This document shows, piece by piece, positions 17,625 through 26,842 of a stretch of 64,000 bases of DNA. Both the position numbers and the translations under genes were made by a program. Source of the DNA: Streptomyces antnestii. GTDB lineage: Bacteria > Actinomycetota > Actinomycetes > Streptomycetales > Streptomycetaceae. Position 1 is the stretch's first letter. Each line of letters starts with the position of its first letter. Location: contig NZ_RZYA01000002.1 of assembly GCF_004005495.1 (NCBI RefSeq), positions 372,001 to 436,000 of the forward strand, in the 5' to 3' direction. Below the pieces are notes generated by a model that was given only the letters and a program-made list of their open reading frames with translations, did no database searches and had not been told where the DNA came from.

Positions 17625-19943
17625 TCAACGGGCCGCCTCGATGGTCACCTTGACGTGCTTCATGATCGGCTGGTCGCTCTGGGTGCTGTAGTCGCCAAGG
17701 GCGCACAGCACGTTCATCTCGGGCATGTACCCGGCCGCACACCCTCGCGGGATGTCGTAGGGGATGGCGAGATGGCCGTTGAGGTGGCGCTGGGAGCCGT
17801 CCTTGGCGGTGCTGGTGATGTCGACGGGGTCGAACTCGGCGATGCCGCGTTCCCGCATGTCGTCCTTGTTCATGAAGACGAGGGTGCGCAGGTTCTTGAC
17901 GCCGCGATACCGGTCGTTGTCCGAGTAGATCGTCGTGTTCCACTGGTCGTGCGAACGCATCGTCCCGAGCGCCAGCGTGCCGGGGGCGGGTACGACGTCG
18001 GGCAGCGCGGCGGCGGAGAACTCGGCGCCGCCGGACTCCGTCAGGAAGACCAGTTCGCGGGCGGGCTGCTTGAGGCGGAAGCCCAGGGGCAGGCGCACCC
18101 GCCGGTTGAAGTCCTCGAAGCCGTCCAGGGCTTGGGCCATGGTGTCGCGGATGCGGTCGTAGTCCTCGATGTACCACTCCCACGGGGTGGCACTGTCGGG
18201 CAGCGCCGCGCGGGCCATGCCCGCGACGATGGCGGGCTCGGACAGCAGATGCGAAGAGGCGGGGCGCTTCATGCCGACCGACAGGTGGACCATGCTCATC
18301 GAGTCCTCGACCGATGTGCTCTGGAGCCCCTTGCGCTGGTGGTCCTTCTCGGTGCGGCCCAGACACGGCAGGATGAGCGCCTGCCGGCCGTGCACGAGAT
18401 GGCTGCGGTTGAGCTTGGTGCTCACCTGGACGGTGAGGTCGCAGTTGCGCAGGGCTTCGTGCGTGACCGGGGTGTCCGGGGCGGCGTTGGCGAAGTTGCC
18501 GCCCATGCCGACGAACACCTTCACATCGCCGCGGAGCATGGCCTGGATGGTGTTGACGGTGTCGAGACCGTGGTCGCGCGGCGGGTCGATCTTGCAGACC
18601 TCGGCAAGCCGGTCCAGGAACGCCTCGGTCGGCCGGTGATCGATGCCGCAGGTGCGGTTCCCCTGGACGTTGCTGTGCCCGCGCACGGGGGAGGGGCCCG
18701 CGCCCTCACGGCCCAGATTCCCGCGCAGCAGAAGGAGGTTGACGATCTCGCGGACGGTGTCGACGCCGTGCTCGTGCTGGGTGAGACCCAGGCACCAGCT
18801 GATGATGCTGCGGTCGGCGTCGCGGTACACGCGCGCGGCCTTGAGGATGTCGTCGCGGCTGACCCCGGACTGGTTCTCGAGCTCCTCCCAGGACGTGCTC
18901 TCGCACAGCTCCCGGTACGCCTCGAAGCCCGTGGTGTGGCGGTCGACGAACTCCTTGTCCAGCGCCTTGGGATCCGTATGGGCCTGCTCCAGGATCGCCT
19001 TCGCCATGCCGCGCAGGAGCGCCATGTCGCCGCCGATGCGCGGCTGGAGGTTCAGGGTGCTGGTCTTCGTCGTCTTGAACAGCGCCATGTCCAGGAAGTC
19101 GTGCGGGACGATGGTGCGGGTGGCCGCGGCCTCGACGAGCGGGTTGATGTGCACGATCTGGGCGCCGCGCCGGTAGGCCTCGGAGAGGGCCGTGAGCATA
19201 CGGGGGGCGTTCGAGGCGGCGTTGACTCCCAGGATGAACAGGGCGTCCGCGCTCTCCCAGTCCTTGAGGTCGACGGTCCCCTTGCCCGTTCCGAGCGACG
19301 CCTGCAGCGCGCGGCCGCTGGCCTCGTGACACATGTTGGAACAGTCGGGGAGGTTGTTCGTCCCCAGCTCACGGGCCATCAACTGGTAGAGGAACGTGGC
19401 CTCGTTGCCGAGCCGGCCGGACGTGTAGAACGACGCCTGGTTCGGGTTGTCCAGCTCGCGCAGCGCGCGGCCCGCCACCTCGAACGCGTCCTTCCAGGTG
19501 ATCGGGACGTAGTGGTCCGTATCGGGGTCGTAGACCATCGGCTCGGTCAGGCGGCCCTGGTTCTCGAGCTCGAAGTCGCTCCAGGCGGACAGCTCGCTCA
19601 CCGAGTGCGCGGCGAAGAACTCACGCCCGACGCGCTTGCGCGTCATCTCCCAGGTGACGTGCTTGATGCCGTTCTCGCAGATGTCGAGCTTGAGGCCCTT
19701 GGTGTCGTCCGGCCACGCGCACCCGGGACAGTCGAAGCCCGTGTTCTCGTGGTTCATCCGCATGATCGCCCGAGGCCCGTCGACCAGCTCACGCTCGCGC
19801 ACCAGGAACTGCGTCACGCTCTTCGCGGCACCCCAGCCCGCGGCGGGGTGGTGGTAGGGGTGGAACTCCGGTTCCTCCAGGGGGACCGGCCCCACCCTGG
19901 GCTCCAGCTCTTCCTGCGGCTTCGCGTCACTTTCGGTGCTCAA
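17625..19943 (-). CDS. FdhF/YdeP-family molybdopterin oxidoreductase
   Basis: 772-residue bis-MGD molybdoenzyme alpha subunit of the FdhF/YdeP type. TTG start at 19943 with GAAGGAT about 10 nt upstream. An N-terminal CPGCAWP plus a later Cys (DICENG) are seen where formate dehydrogenases carry a Cys-rich cluster site. The likely Mo-ligand cysteine lies in NLPDCSNMCHEASG, followed by His as in formate dehydrogenases. A molydopterin-dinucleotide-binding domain forms the C-terminus (residues about 640-772). No electron-transfer subunit or FdhD chaperone is adjacent. In E. coli YdeP is linked to acid resistance; formate oxidation is possible but unproven here. Confidence 0.9.
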   Translation of the reverse strand: MSTESDAKPQEELEPRVGPVPLEEPEFHPYHHPAAGWGAAKSVTQFLVRERELVDGPRAIMRMNHENTGFDCPGCAWPDDTKGLKLDICENGIKHVTWEMTRKRVGREFFAAHSVSELSAWSDFELENQGRLTEPMVYDPDTDHYVPITWKDAFEVAGRALRELDNPNQASFYTSGRLGNEATFLYQLMARELGTNNLPDCSNMCHEASGRALQASLGTGKGTVDLKDWESADALFILGVNAASNAPRMLTALSEAYRRGAQIVHINPLVEAAATRTIVPHDFLDMALFKTTKTSTLNLQPRIGGDMALLRGMAKAILEQAHTDPKALDKEFVDRHTTGFEAYRELCESTSWEELENQSGVSRDDILKAARVYRDADRSIISWCLGLTQHEHGVDTVREIVNLLLLRGNLGREGAGPSPVRGHSNVQGNRTCGIDHRPTEAFLDRLAEVCKIDPPRDHGLDTVNTIQAMLRGDVKVFVGMGGNFANAAPDTPVTHEALRNCDLTVQVSTKLNRSHLVHGRQALILPCLGRTEKDHQRKGLQSTSVEDSMSMVHLSVGMKRPASSHLLSEPAIVAGMARAALPDSATPWEWYIEDYDRIRDTMAQALDGFEDFNRRVRLPLGFRLKQPARELVFLTESGGAEFSAAALPDVVPAPGTLALGTMRSHDQWNTTIYSDNDRYRGVKNLRTLVFMNKDDMRERGIAEFDPVDITSTAKDGSQRHLNGHLAIPYDIPRGCAAGYMPEMNVLCALGDYSTQSDQPIMKHVKVTIEAAR

Positions 19944-20057
19944 GAGTCTCAGATCCTTCGACGCACGAATCAGGGCACAAGTCGAACAAAGCTAGTCTTG
20001 TCCGTAGGCTAGGTGCCCTGATACACGCACGCCACTCGGTCTTCCGACGCGGCGTTC

Positions 20058-20441
20058 TCACACCGGGGTGTGGCCCTCCAGGTAGTGGCGCACGGTGCCG
20101 GACAGTCCGTCGGCGGCGCTGACGGCCGCCGCGACCGGTACCCAGTGGATCTCGTCCGGAGGCAGCCGCGCCCCGTCCGACGGATCCTCGGTCAGCAGTT
20201 GGCACACGACCGCAGACGGTGCGTCGGTGTCGGCGTACGGCTGCAGCGGCCTCGAACCGTCGACCAGATAGCCGGTGAGCTCGTACACCGATCGCGCGGC
20301 GCAGGCCTCGGCCGACTCGGCGGGCTCGGGGAGGCCGGACGGCAGGGTTCTGGAGTCGGGTCCCCGCCCCACCAACAGCAGGCTTCCGTTGTGGATGACA
20401 ACCGCCTGTACCACGCCCTGGTCCGCCCGCTCCGGCGTCAT
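20058..20441 (-). CDS. Nudix-fold protein with a degenerate Nudix box
   Basis: 127-residue small protein starting MTPERADQGVVQAVVIHNGSLLLVGR, typical of a Nudix domain. The Nudix box pattern GX5EX7REUXEEXGU reads G-LPEPA-E-SAEACAA-R-S-V-Y-E-L-T-G-Y. Gly, Glu, Arg and Gly are kept, but the first Glu of REU and the second of EE are Ser and Leu, so metal binding and hydrolysis are probably impaired. Later it has the usual WVPV strand. ATG at 20441. Divergent from the GntR gene across about 270 bp. May be a regulatory or binding Nudix domain. Confidence 0.7.
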   Translation of the reverse strand: MTPERADQGVVQAVVIHNGSLLLVGRGPDSRTLPSGLPEPAESAEACAARSVYELTGYLVDGSRPLQPYADTDAPSAVVCQLLTEDPSDGARLPPDEIHWVPVAAAVSAADGLSGTVRHYLEGHTPV

Positions 20442-20709
20442 GGCCCCACCGCCCCTTCGTCGTACGCCCGGCACCCGGGCCCTGCGTTCCTACCCGTCGG
20501 CGGTCACTTCACGCGGCCGCCCCCCATCCGCCTCGGGACGGAGTCGGACGCGGTCGGCCGCGATCAGCAGTTACTGGAGGGACAACTCGTACGCGCGCTG
20601 CGTGAGTTCGTGGTCCGCGAAGCCGCCGGACAGCGTCGGCTCGCCCGTGCGGCCGGACTGTACGGGGACGTGGAGCGGGTGACGTGTGACGCGGTGCGAG
20701 AATGGGGCC
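20442..20709. other. Intergenic region between divergent Nudix and GntR genes
   Basis: A 268-bp non-coding gap. No GTATAC palindrome or obvious strong promoter is visible in it, so any control by the adjacent GntR protein would use another sequence. Confidence 0.5.
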
Positions 20710-21363
20710 ATGGCAGGGGATGACACTTTTGAACCCGAGTCCGAGCGGGTCACTCGCACATTGCGCGACCAGATTCTCGACGGGGTGCGCGCGCCGGGCA
20801 GCAAGCTCGTGGAGCGCGAACTGGCGGCTGAGCTCGGGGTGAGCCGGCTGCCGGTCCGCGACGCCCTCAAGGACCTGGTGAACGAGGGGCTCGTGACCCC
20901 GCGCCCGCGGAGCTGGGCGGTGGTCCGTGAGTTCACCGCCGCCGACGTCGAGGACCTCGACGAGGTCAAGGCGGCGCTCGAGATGCTGGCGTTCCGGCTC
21001 GCCGCCCAGCGGCGCACCCGCGCGGGACTCGCGCGGCTGCGCGCGGACCTGGACGCCGAGCTGAGCGCGGCGGCGAAGGGGGAGGCCGTACCGGCGCGGC
21101 GGGCCGCGGCCGACTTCCACGAGACCGTGACGGCGCTCGCCGACAACGAGCTCCTGAACGAGCTCGGCCGCACCCTGAGCAGCAGGATGCGCTGGCTCCT
21201 CGGTCAGCACGACGACATCGTGGGCGTCGCGAAGGAACACGAGGAGCTGTACGAGGCCATCGAGGCCCGGGACGTGCCGCGGGTCGAGGAGCTGGCCCTC
21301 AAGCACCTGGCGACGGGACGCAGCGAGGCCGCCGCACACAGGAAGCGGGGCTCCGAGCAGTAG
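20710..21363 (+). CDS. GntR-family (FadR/FCD subfamily) transcriptional regulator
   Basis: 217-residue regulator. The winged helix-turn-helix at residues 11-75 includes ELAAELGVSRLPVRDALKDLVNEGLV. The C-terminal all-helical FCD ligand domain (about 80-205) keeps His137 (DFHETV), His177 (EHEELYEAI) and His199 (LKHLATG), which fit the metal site; the Asp normally four residues before the first His is Ala133. ATG at 20710. It converges on a nucleobase-type permease and adjoins the AllFGH-like genes, so it is the prime candidate to bind the GTATAC palindromes at 1740, 26794 and 29561. FCD regulators usually sense carboxylates such as the ureido acids expected here. Confidence 0.92.
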   Translation: MAGDDTFEPESERVTRTLRDQILDGVRAPGSKLVERELAAELGVSRLPVRDALKDLVNEGLVTPRPRSWAVVREFTAADVEDLDEVKAALEMLAFRLAAQRRTRAGLARLRADLDAELSAAAKGEAVPARRAAADFHETVTALADNELLNELGRTLSSRMRWLLGQHDDIVGVAKEHEELYEAIEARDVPRVEELALKHLATGRSEAAAHRKRGSEQ

Positions 21364-21415
21364 CCGCCGGCCTGCGCAGGCGCTACGCGCGTCGCGGCCG
21401 GGGCAGGTCCGGGCA

Positions 21416-21464
21416 CACACGACGGCGCCCCCTCCCAGCGGCTGGGAGGGGGCGCCGTCGTGTG
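21416..21464. terminator. Strong bidirectional terminator
   Basis: A near-perfect inverted repeat with arms of over 20 bp (CACACGACGGCGCCCCCTCC and its complement), a tiny loop and no T-tract, between convergent GntR and permease genes. Confidence 0.88.
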
Positions 21465-21469
21465 CTGCG

Positions 21470-22798
21470 CTACGACGTAGCGGTCGCGTTGCGCGTCGAG
21501 ATCCCTTCGAAGGCGACGTAGGCGATCAGGGCGACCACCAGGCCGCTGACCGCGTCGGAGAACTGCGGCGCGTACCAGTGCACGAGTCCGCCGGCCGCCG
21601 CGCCGACCGCCCACGCGGCGAAGGCGGTGGGACGCACGGCCGAGGCGACCCGGCCCTCGAGCTTGCCCCGCAGCACCACCTGGTCGGCGATCAGCACACC
21701 GCCGAGCGGCGGCACGAAGACGCTGAGGACGACCAGCCAGTCCAGGAAGTGGTTCCACACTCCGGCCAGAGCGGCGACCGTGCCGATGACACCCAGGACG
21801 ATCGTCATGACGCGCATCTTGCTGCCGGTCAGGTGCGACCAGCTGAGCGCACCGTTGTAGAGGCAGTGGCTGCACACGGACCCGAGGTTCACGAACACGA
21901 AGATCGCGGCGAGAACGCTGAGCACGGCCCCGTGACCGCTGGTGAGGATCGGCAGGAAGTTGCCGCCCACCGTCTGGGCCGAGGCGATGGCACCGGCCGC
22001 GACGATGACGCCGCCGGTGATCTGGGCGACGAGGCTGGCCACCGGGAACGCGGTGGCCGTCGCGATGACCGCTTCCCTGCCGTTCTTGGACCAGCGGGTG
22101 AAGTCGGCCGTCATCGTGCCCGAGTCGGCGAAGGTGGCCATGATCAGCGAGACCGCCGCACCGAAGGTGAGGGCGGCGCCGCCACCGACACCCTTGTAGT
22201 CGAACACCGCGGTGAGGCTGTGGTCCCTGGCCACGATCACCAGGGCGATGATGCCGACCACGATGAACAGCGGGGCCGCGACCGCGCCCAGCCACGACAG
22301 GGCGCGGATGCCGAGGAACGTGATCGCGATGAACACGACACCGGCGACGACCGCCACGAGCTTCTCGTGCCAGCCGAACGCCTGGTGGAGCGTGGCTCCG
22401 GTGGCGCCGGTGTTGAACGCGAACCAGCCGACGACGACCGTCGCGAGGAAGCCGGCGGCCACGACGTACCCGACCTTGCCGAACGTCTTCGTCGCCTGGA
22501 GGGAGAAGCTCTCGCCGGTGCTGCCCGCCCGGTGGCTGAGCAGACCGACGTAGACGAGCATCACCAGGTTCGCGGTGAGGATGGCGGCGAGGCCGTGCCA
22601 GAAGCCCATCAGCGCGACGACGACCCCGCCGGGGACCGCATTGGTGAGGATCATGGGGAATCCGAACCACACGGCGGACACGGTGAGGAGGGACTTGCGG
22701 CTCTCCTGGGGAACAGCTGTGTGCTCGAACTCCGGGTCCAGCTCGTGGCTGGTGGCCTGGGCCGGTTCCGCCACGACGGCGGGGTCCTGTCTGGTCAT
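21470..22798 (-). CDS. Purine/cytosine permease family transporter (CodB-like)
   Basis: 442-residue NCS1-type permease of the CodB branch with about 12 membrane helices. The N-terminus (PQESRKSLLTVSAVWFGFPM) and the first helix containing NAVPGGVV resemble cytosine permease. GGGAGACCACC precedes the ATG. It lies 30 bp after the AllG-like gene in the same orientation and is therefore probably the last gene of the allH-F-G operon, supplying the substrate. The ligand is likely a nucleobase, hydantoin or ureide ring, but this cannot be read from the sequence. Confidence 0.9.
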   Translation of the reverse strand: MTRQDPAVVAEPAQATSHELDPEFEHTAVPQESRKSLLTVSAVWFGFPMILTNAVPGGVVVALMGFWHGLAAILTANLVMLVYVGLLSHRAGSTGESFSLQATKTFGKVGYVVAAGFLATVVVGWFAFNTGATGATLHQAFGWHEKLVAVVAGVVFIAITFLGIRALSWLGAVAAPLFIVVGIIALVIVARDHSLTAVFDYKGVGGGAALTFGAAVSLIMATFADSGTMTADFTRWSKNGREAVIATATAFPVASLVAQITGGVIVAAGAIASAQTVGGNFLPILTSGHGAVLSVLAAIFVFVNLGSVCSHCLYNGALSWSHLTGSKMRVMTIVLGVIGTVAALAGVWNHFLDWLVVLSVFVPPLGGVLIADQVVLRGKLEGRVASAVRPTAFAAWAVGAAAGGLVHWYAPQFSDAVSGLVVALIAYVAFEGISTRNATATS

Positions 22799-22828
22799 GG
22801 TGGTCTCCCTGGGGGAACCTGGGCGCTG

Positions 22829-24253
22829 TCAGGCGACCGTGCGGGCGAGGGCGACTGCGGCCTGCTCGAAAGCGGTCGCGGGCGGATGCGTGATACCGGC
22901 GCCGATCATGCCGATGCCCGCGTCCTTGTGGGCGATGGCGGTGTTGATGATGGGCAGGATCCCGGTGGCGAGCACCTTGCGGACGTCGATACCGGTGGGC
23001 AGACCCTGGAAGTTGAGCGCCGGGATCGTCACGTTCGGGTTCTCCGCCGTCGTGATCTCACCCATGTCGCGGGTGTAGCCCATGGCCTCGGCCACGGTGC
23101 CGCCGACCAGGGCGACGATGGCGGGCGCGGCCGACATGGCGAAGCCTCCGAAGCCGTACGTCTCGGTGATGGCGCTGTCACCGATGTCGAGACCGGAGTC
23201 CTCGGGCTTGTAGCCGGCGAACATCGGGCCGACGACCTTCTGCGCCGGGCCGGTGAACCACTGGCCGGGCAGACCGGCGACGCGGATTCCGAACTCGACG
23301 CCGTTGCGGGCCATCGTGGTGACGACGGTGGAGTTCTCCACGCCGTTGGCGGCGTCGAGAGCGGCCTTGGCCACGGCCATCCAGGTCGGGCCCGAGAAGT
23401 AGTCGGAGGACGCGACGAAGTCGAAGACCTCCTTCTTCTGCGCGGTCGTGAAGGACGACTGGAGCAGTCCGGGGGCGAGCGCCTGGAAGAGGAGCAGGGT
23501 GCCGGCGCCGTTGCGGTTGTGGCACTCGTCGCCCATGTGGATGGCCTGCGAGAGCAGCAGCCGCAGGTCGATCGGGCCGGTGAACTCGACGGCTTCCTTC
23601 AGCATCGGGCCGAAGACGTCGCGCATCCAGACCAGGCGGTCGATGACGCTCTGGTCGTTGGCGCCCATCCGCAGGATCTTGGCCATCTGCTCGGACAGGT
23701 TGGTGTACGCGACGTTGCCGTGCGTCTCGTTCTTGACGATGTGCACGTACATCGACGCCGAGGTGACACCGGCCATCGAGCCGACCGAGTCCGCCTCGTG
23801 GCAGGGCTTGAAGGTGATCTGTCCGGAGGCGGCGACCTCGGCGGCCTCGTCCAGGTCCTTGGCCAGGCCCTCGAAGACGATGGCACCGGTGACGGCACCC
23901 TTCATCGGGCCGTTCATCCGGTCCCAGGTGATGGGCGGGCCGGAGTGCAGGATCGTGGTGGGCGTCATGCCGGGCACCACGTCGAGCGCGCGGCCGTAGC
24001 CGATGAGCATCGGGCGCGCGGACATGATGCGCTCGACGGCCTCGGCGTTGGCCGCCGCGATCCGCTCGGCGACCTCAGGGGCCTCAAGGGCGTCGAGCGC
24101 GGCGAGGGCCTCGGGGTTGCCGCCCGCGGGCGGGGTCCAGTCGAGGGTGGTGACCTGCGCGCCCTGCGCCGTGATGTCCCGGTCGAACATGGCGAGGCCG
24201 ACGTTGATGACGCTGAGGTCGCTGCTGAAGAGGCTGGTGGCGGGGGTGCTCAT
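22829..24253 (-). CDS. allG: DUF1116 protein, AllG/YlbE-like oxamate carbamoyltransferase subunit
   Basis: 474-residue DUF1116 protein homologous to E. coli YlbE, reported as one of three subunits of oxamate carbamoyltransferase (AllFGH), which splits oxalurate with phosphate to oxamate and carbamoyl phosphate. Features include RPMLIGYGRALDVVPGMTP, GHNR-like segments around MGDECHNRNGAGT, and FGGFAMSAAPAIVALVGG. It overlaps the upstream FdrA-like gene by ATGA, so they are translationally coupled. Full family length and no lost segments are seen. The true substrate in this organism may be a related ureido acid. Confidence 0.85.
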   Translation of the reverse strand: MSTPATSLFSSDLSVINVGLAMFDRDITAQGAQVTTLDWTPPAGGNPEALAALDALEAPEVAERIAAANAEAVERIMSARPMLIGYGRALDVVPGMTPTTILHSGPPITWDRMNGPMKGAVTGAIVFEGLAKDLDEAAEVAASGQITFKPCHEADSVGSMAGVTSASMYVHIVKNETHGNVAYTNLSEQMAKILRMGANDQSVIDRLVWMRDVFGPMLKEAVEFTGPIDLRLLLSQAIHMGDECHNRNGAGTLLLFQALAPGLLQSSFTTAQKKEVFDFVASSDYFSGPTWMAVAKAALDAANGVENSTVVTTMARNGVEFGIRVAGLPGQWFTGPAQKVVGPMFAGYKPEDSGLDIGDSAITETYGFGGFAMSAAPAIVALVGGTVAEAMGYTRDMGEITTAENPNVTIPALNFQGLPTGIDVRKVLATGILPIINTAIAHKDAGIGMIGAGITHPPATAFEQAAVALARTVA

Positions 24254-25797
24254 GCGCGGTGTGCCTTCCGGGCGGTCTCGCGGGCGAAGGTGCCCGTCTC
24301 GGTGCTGCTGCGGGTGACGGTGACGCCGGCTGCATCGAGGGCCGCGACCTGCTCGTCGAGGCCCGGGGTGTCGCGGTCGGTGCCGAGGACGTAGCCCACG
24401 ATCTCCAGGTGGCGGCCGGCGTCGGACGCGGTCTTCTTGGCCTGGGCGATGGCGGGCAGGGTGACGCCGACCGGGTCCTCGTGGGCGCCGAAGCCGAGGA
24501 CGAAGTCCATGACGATCAGGGCGACCTCGGGGTCCTTCGCCTCCTCGACCAGACGCGCGAGGCGCAGGGACGGGTCGATCATCGGGTGCGGGCGGCCGTT
24601 GGTGAACTCGTCGTCACCGAAGTCGAGGAAGGTGTGCCCCGTGCTGGCGCTGCCGGCCGGCAGCTGACGCTCGGGGTTCTTCTGGATGTTGCTCCACACG
24701 TTGTCGCTGACGTCGAGCACCGCGTACATGGACTCGTCACACAGGGTGCCGCCGCAGAACAGGCCGCGTACGTAGCGCTGCTCGGGCGTGAGACGGGCGA
24801 CGAGCTCGTCCACCCGCTTCGGGTCGGGCTCCTCGACGGAGGCCTCGGCGTCCACCCCGAGGCGCACCGCCTGGAGCGCCGCGTCCTGGGTGCTCGCCGC
24901 GAAGTGACCGCCGGCCGCGACCACGGCCTCCTCGGTACCGCCGACGAAGTAGACGACGACGGGCTTGCCCGCCTTCGCGATCTCGTCGAGGACCTTGCTC
25001 TCCACGGCCTTGGCCGGGGGCTTGGACACGAGCAGGATGACACTGGTGCCGGGGTCGGCCGCGAGCGCCCGGATCCCGTCGATCATCATGATGCCGCCGA
25101 CCTCTTCGCTGAGGTCGCGGCCGCCGGTGCCGATGAGCTGGGAGATGCCCGCGCCCAGGGCGTGGATACGGACACTGACTTCCTGGGCGCCGGTGCCGGA
25201 CGCCGCGACGACACCGACCGTGCCGGGCCGTACGGCGTTGCCGAAGCACAGGGCGACGTTGTTGATGATCGCGGTGCCGCAGTCGGGGCCCATCATGAAC
25301 AGGCCCTTGCTGTGGGCGAGTTGCTTGAGCGCGACCTCCTCCTCGACCGGCACGTTGTCGCTGAAGACCATGACGTGCAGGCCGTTCTCCAGCGCCTTGC
25401 GGGCTTCCCGGCCCGCGTACGCGCCGTTGACCGCGACGATCGCGAGGTTCGCCCCGGGGGTGCCGCTCGCGGCGCTGTCGACGGTCCGGTACGTGACCGC
25501 GTTCTCACCGCCCGACGCGGGAGCCTTCTGCGTCAGGAGTGCCTCGACCTCCGTCAGCAGCTCCGTGTGGTCGGCGCCCTCGTCCGCCTCGACGACGATC
25601 ATGAGATCGCCGGTGCCCGCGGCCTCGAGATCCGCCGTGAGGAGGCCGAGGCTGCCCAGCACACCCTTGTTCATCTCGGTGCCCATGGCGACGAACGCCT
25701 GGACCACGCCGGGCAGTTGGTTCGCCCGGGTCGAGATGGACATCAGCGATACCGAGTCGAAATAGGTGTTCTTCTTGACGACTGCTGTGATGCTCAC
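24250..25797 (-). CDS. allF: FdrA/AllF-like oxamate carbamoyltransferase subunit
   Basis: 515-residue protein of the FdrA family, built like a succinyl-CoA synthetase alpha subunit: a CoA-binding-like Rossmann region, GPDCGTAIINNVALCFGNAV, and GIMMIDGIRALAADPGTSVILLVSKPP. FdrA homologues are not true acyl-CoA synthetases; in E. coli the protein is AllF, needed for oxamate carbamoyltransferase activity. The GTG start at 25797 overlaps the AllH-like stop (GTGA) and its end overlaps AllG, giving a tightly coupled H-F-G order. Confidence 0.87.
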   Translation of the reverse strand: MSITAVVKKNTYFDSVSLMSISTRANQLPGVVQAFVAMGTEMNKGVLGSLGLLTADLEAAGTGDLMIVVEADEGADHTELLTEVEALLTQKAPASGGENAVTYRTVDSAASGTPGANLAIVAVNGAYAGREARKALENGLHVMVFSDNVPVEEEVALKQLAHSKGLFMMGPDCGTAIINNVALCFGNAVRPGTVGVVAASGTGAQEVSVRIHALGAGISQLIGTGGRDLSEEVGGIMMIDGIRALAADPGTSVILLVSKPPAKAVESKVLDEIAKAGKPVVVYFVGGTEEAVVAAGGHFAASTQDAALQAVRLGVDAEASVEEPDPKRVDELVARLTPEQRYVRGLFCGGTLCDESMYAVLDVSDNVWSNIQKNPERQLPAGSASTGHTFLDFGDDEFTNGRPHPMIDPSLRLARLVEEAKDPEVALIVMDFVLGFGAHEDPVGVTLPAIAQAKKTASDAGRHLEIVGYVLGTDRDTPGLDEQVAALDAAGVTVTRSSTETGTFARETARKAHRA

Positions 25798-26732
25798 AGC
25801 GAACCTCGCAGTTCTTTCTCCAGGCGAAGCCCGGTCACGAGACCGGACAAGATGTCGGTGCCGGACGTGTGGCCGATGGCCAGCACGTCCCGGACCGGGT
25901 TTCGAAGGGATCGCGTGACCCGTGCCTCGGTGTGTCCGGAGGTGTGGGACAGCGTGTGCACCAGGTCGAGGAGCGGGGCGAGGGCTCGTCCCCGCAGTGC
26001 CTCGTCCAGGGTCGCGGCGCTGAGCCGCGTGGTGCGTCCGGGGTGCTCGCGCAGCACGTGTGAGAGGACGCGCGCGAGCGGGGTGAGTCCGCTGCCGGGC
26101 AGGGCCGACAGGAGGGCGAGGGCCGTGAGGAAGTCGTCGCCGGACGGGGTGAGGCCTGGGCCGAGTCCGATGAGGGCCAGGAAGGCGCGGCGCATCGCGG
26201 GTTCGTCCGCCGACGCGACGGCTTGCGTGAGCAGGTCGCGCCCCTCTGCCAGTGCCCGGGTGACGGCGACTTCCATGGGGGGCGCGGCGGGTGAGGGGCC
26301 GAGCAGGCCGCCCGGCGACCCGTGTTCGCGCACAAGCCGGTCGAGCGCGTGGGCCGCGACTGTGAGGTCATCGGGGCCGAGGTTGGCGAGCGACGGCGTA
26401 ATGGGATGCCATTCGCCGGCACCTTCCACCTGCACATGTGTGGGGGTGGCGGGGGCCCCGAGAGTGATCGTCGGCGGCGTGAAGAGCACGGCCTGCCCCG
26501 GCGAGATGCCTCGGTCCGACCAGTGGTCCACGTCGGTTATGAGGGTGCGGGGTGCGTCGGCACCGTCGTGTGCGGAGAGGGAAATGAGCATGTCATCCGG
26601 CATGAGGATGTTGACGGTGCGACGGAAGACACCTTCCACCACACCCTGCCCGCGGAAGGTGCGCAGGTGTGCCAGGAGCGCGGCGTCGCCCGAGCGTGTG
26701 CGCACGGTGCCGGTGGCGGTCACGGATGGCAC
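25794..26732 (-). CDS. allH: DUF2877 protein, AllH/YlbF-like oxamate carbamoyltransferase subunit
   Basis: 312-residue DUF2877 protein homologous to E. coli YlbF/AllH, the third subunit of oxamate carbamoyltransferase. The conserved block LIGLGPGLTPSGDDFLTALAL is present. GTG start at 26732, supported by an excellent ribosome site (GGAGAGGAGGT) 5 nt away. First gene of the leftward operon allH-allF-allG-permease, divergent from the carbamate kinase across 110 bp containing a perfect TGGTATACCA palindrome. Confidence 0.87.
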   Translation of the reverse strand: MPSVTATGTVRTRSGDAALLAHLRTFRGQGVVEGVFRRTVNILMPDDMLISLSAHDGADAPRTLITDVDHWSDRGISPGQAVLFTPPTITLGAPATPTHVQVEGAGEWHPITPSLANLGPDDLTVAAHALDRLVREHGSPGGLLGPSPAAPPMEVAVTRALAEGRDLLTQAVASADEPAMRRAFLALIGLGPGLTPSGDDFLTALALLSALPGSGLTPLARVLSHVLREHPGRTTRLSAATLDEALRGRALAPLLDLVHTLSHTSGHTEARVTRSLRNPVRDVLAIGHTSGTDILSGLVTGLRLEKELRGSL

Positions 26733-26793
26733 TGCGACCTCCTCTCCGTGGCTGTGTGAACCGGTGTGACGGTTCCCCTTGACGTTCGCCTAC

Positions 26794-26803
26794 TGGTATA
26801 CCA
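26794..26803. promoter_or_regulatory. Perfect TGGTATACCA palindrome, candidate GntR operator
   Basis: A ten-bp perfect palindrome in the divergent gap between the AllH-like gene and carbamate kinase. It directly abuts a consensus-like -35 TTGACA (26805-26810). It is placed to control both directions. Same core as sites at 1740 and 29561. Confidence 0.6.
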
Positions 26804-26842
26804 TTTGACAATAGGAAGCGAACAAGTCTGTGGAGGGAATCC

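Noticed and set aside
17655..20012. 785-codon rightward frame opposite the molybdopterin oxidoreductase
   Set aside because: Shadow frame: its amino acid make-up mirrors the real leftward gene, which has clear motifs over its full length.
21578..26769. Two long rightward frames opposite the permease and AllFGH genes
   Set aside because: Low-complexity Gly/Asp/Glu/His/Arg shadows; the leftward frames have strong family signatures and coupled starts.
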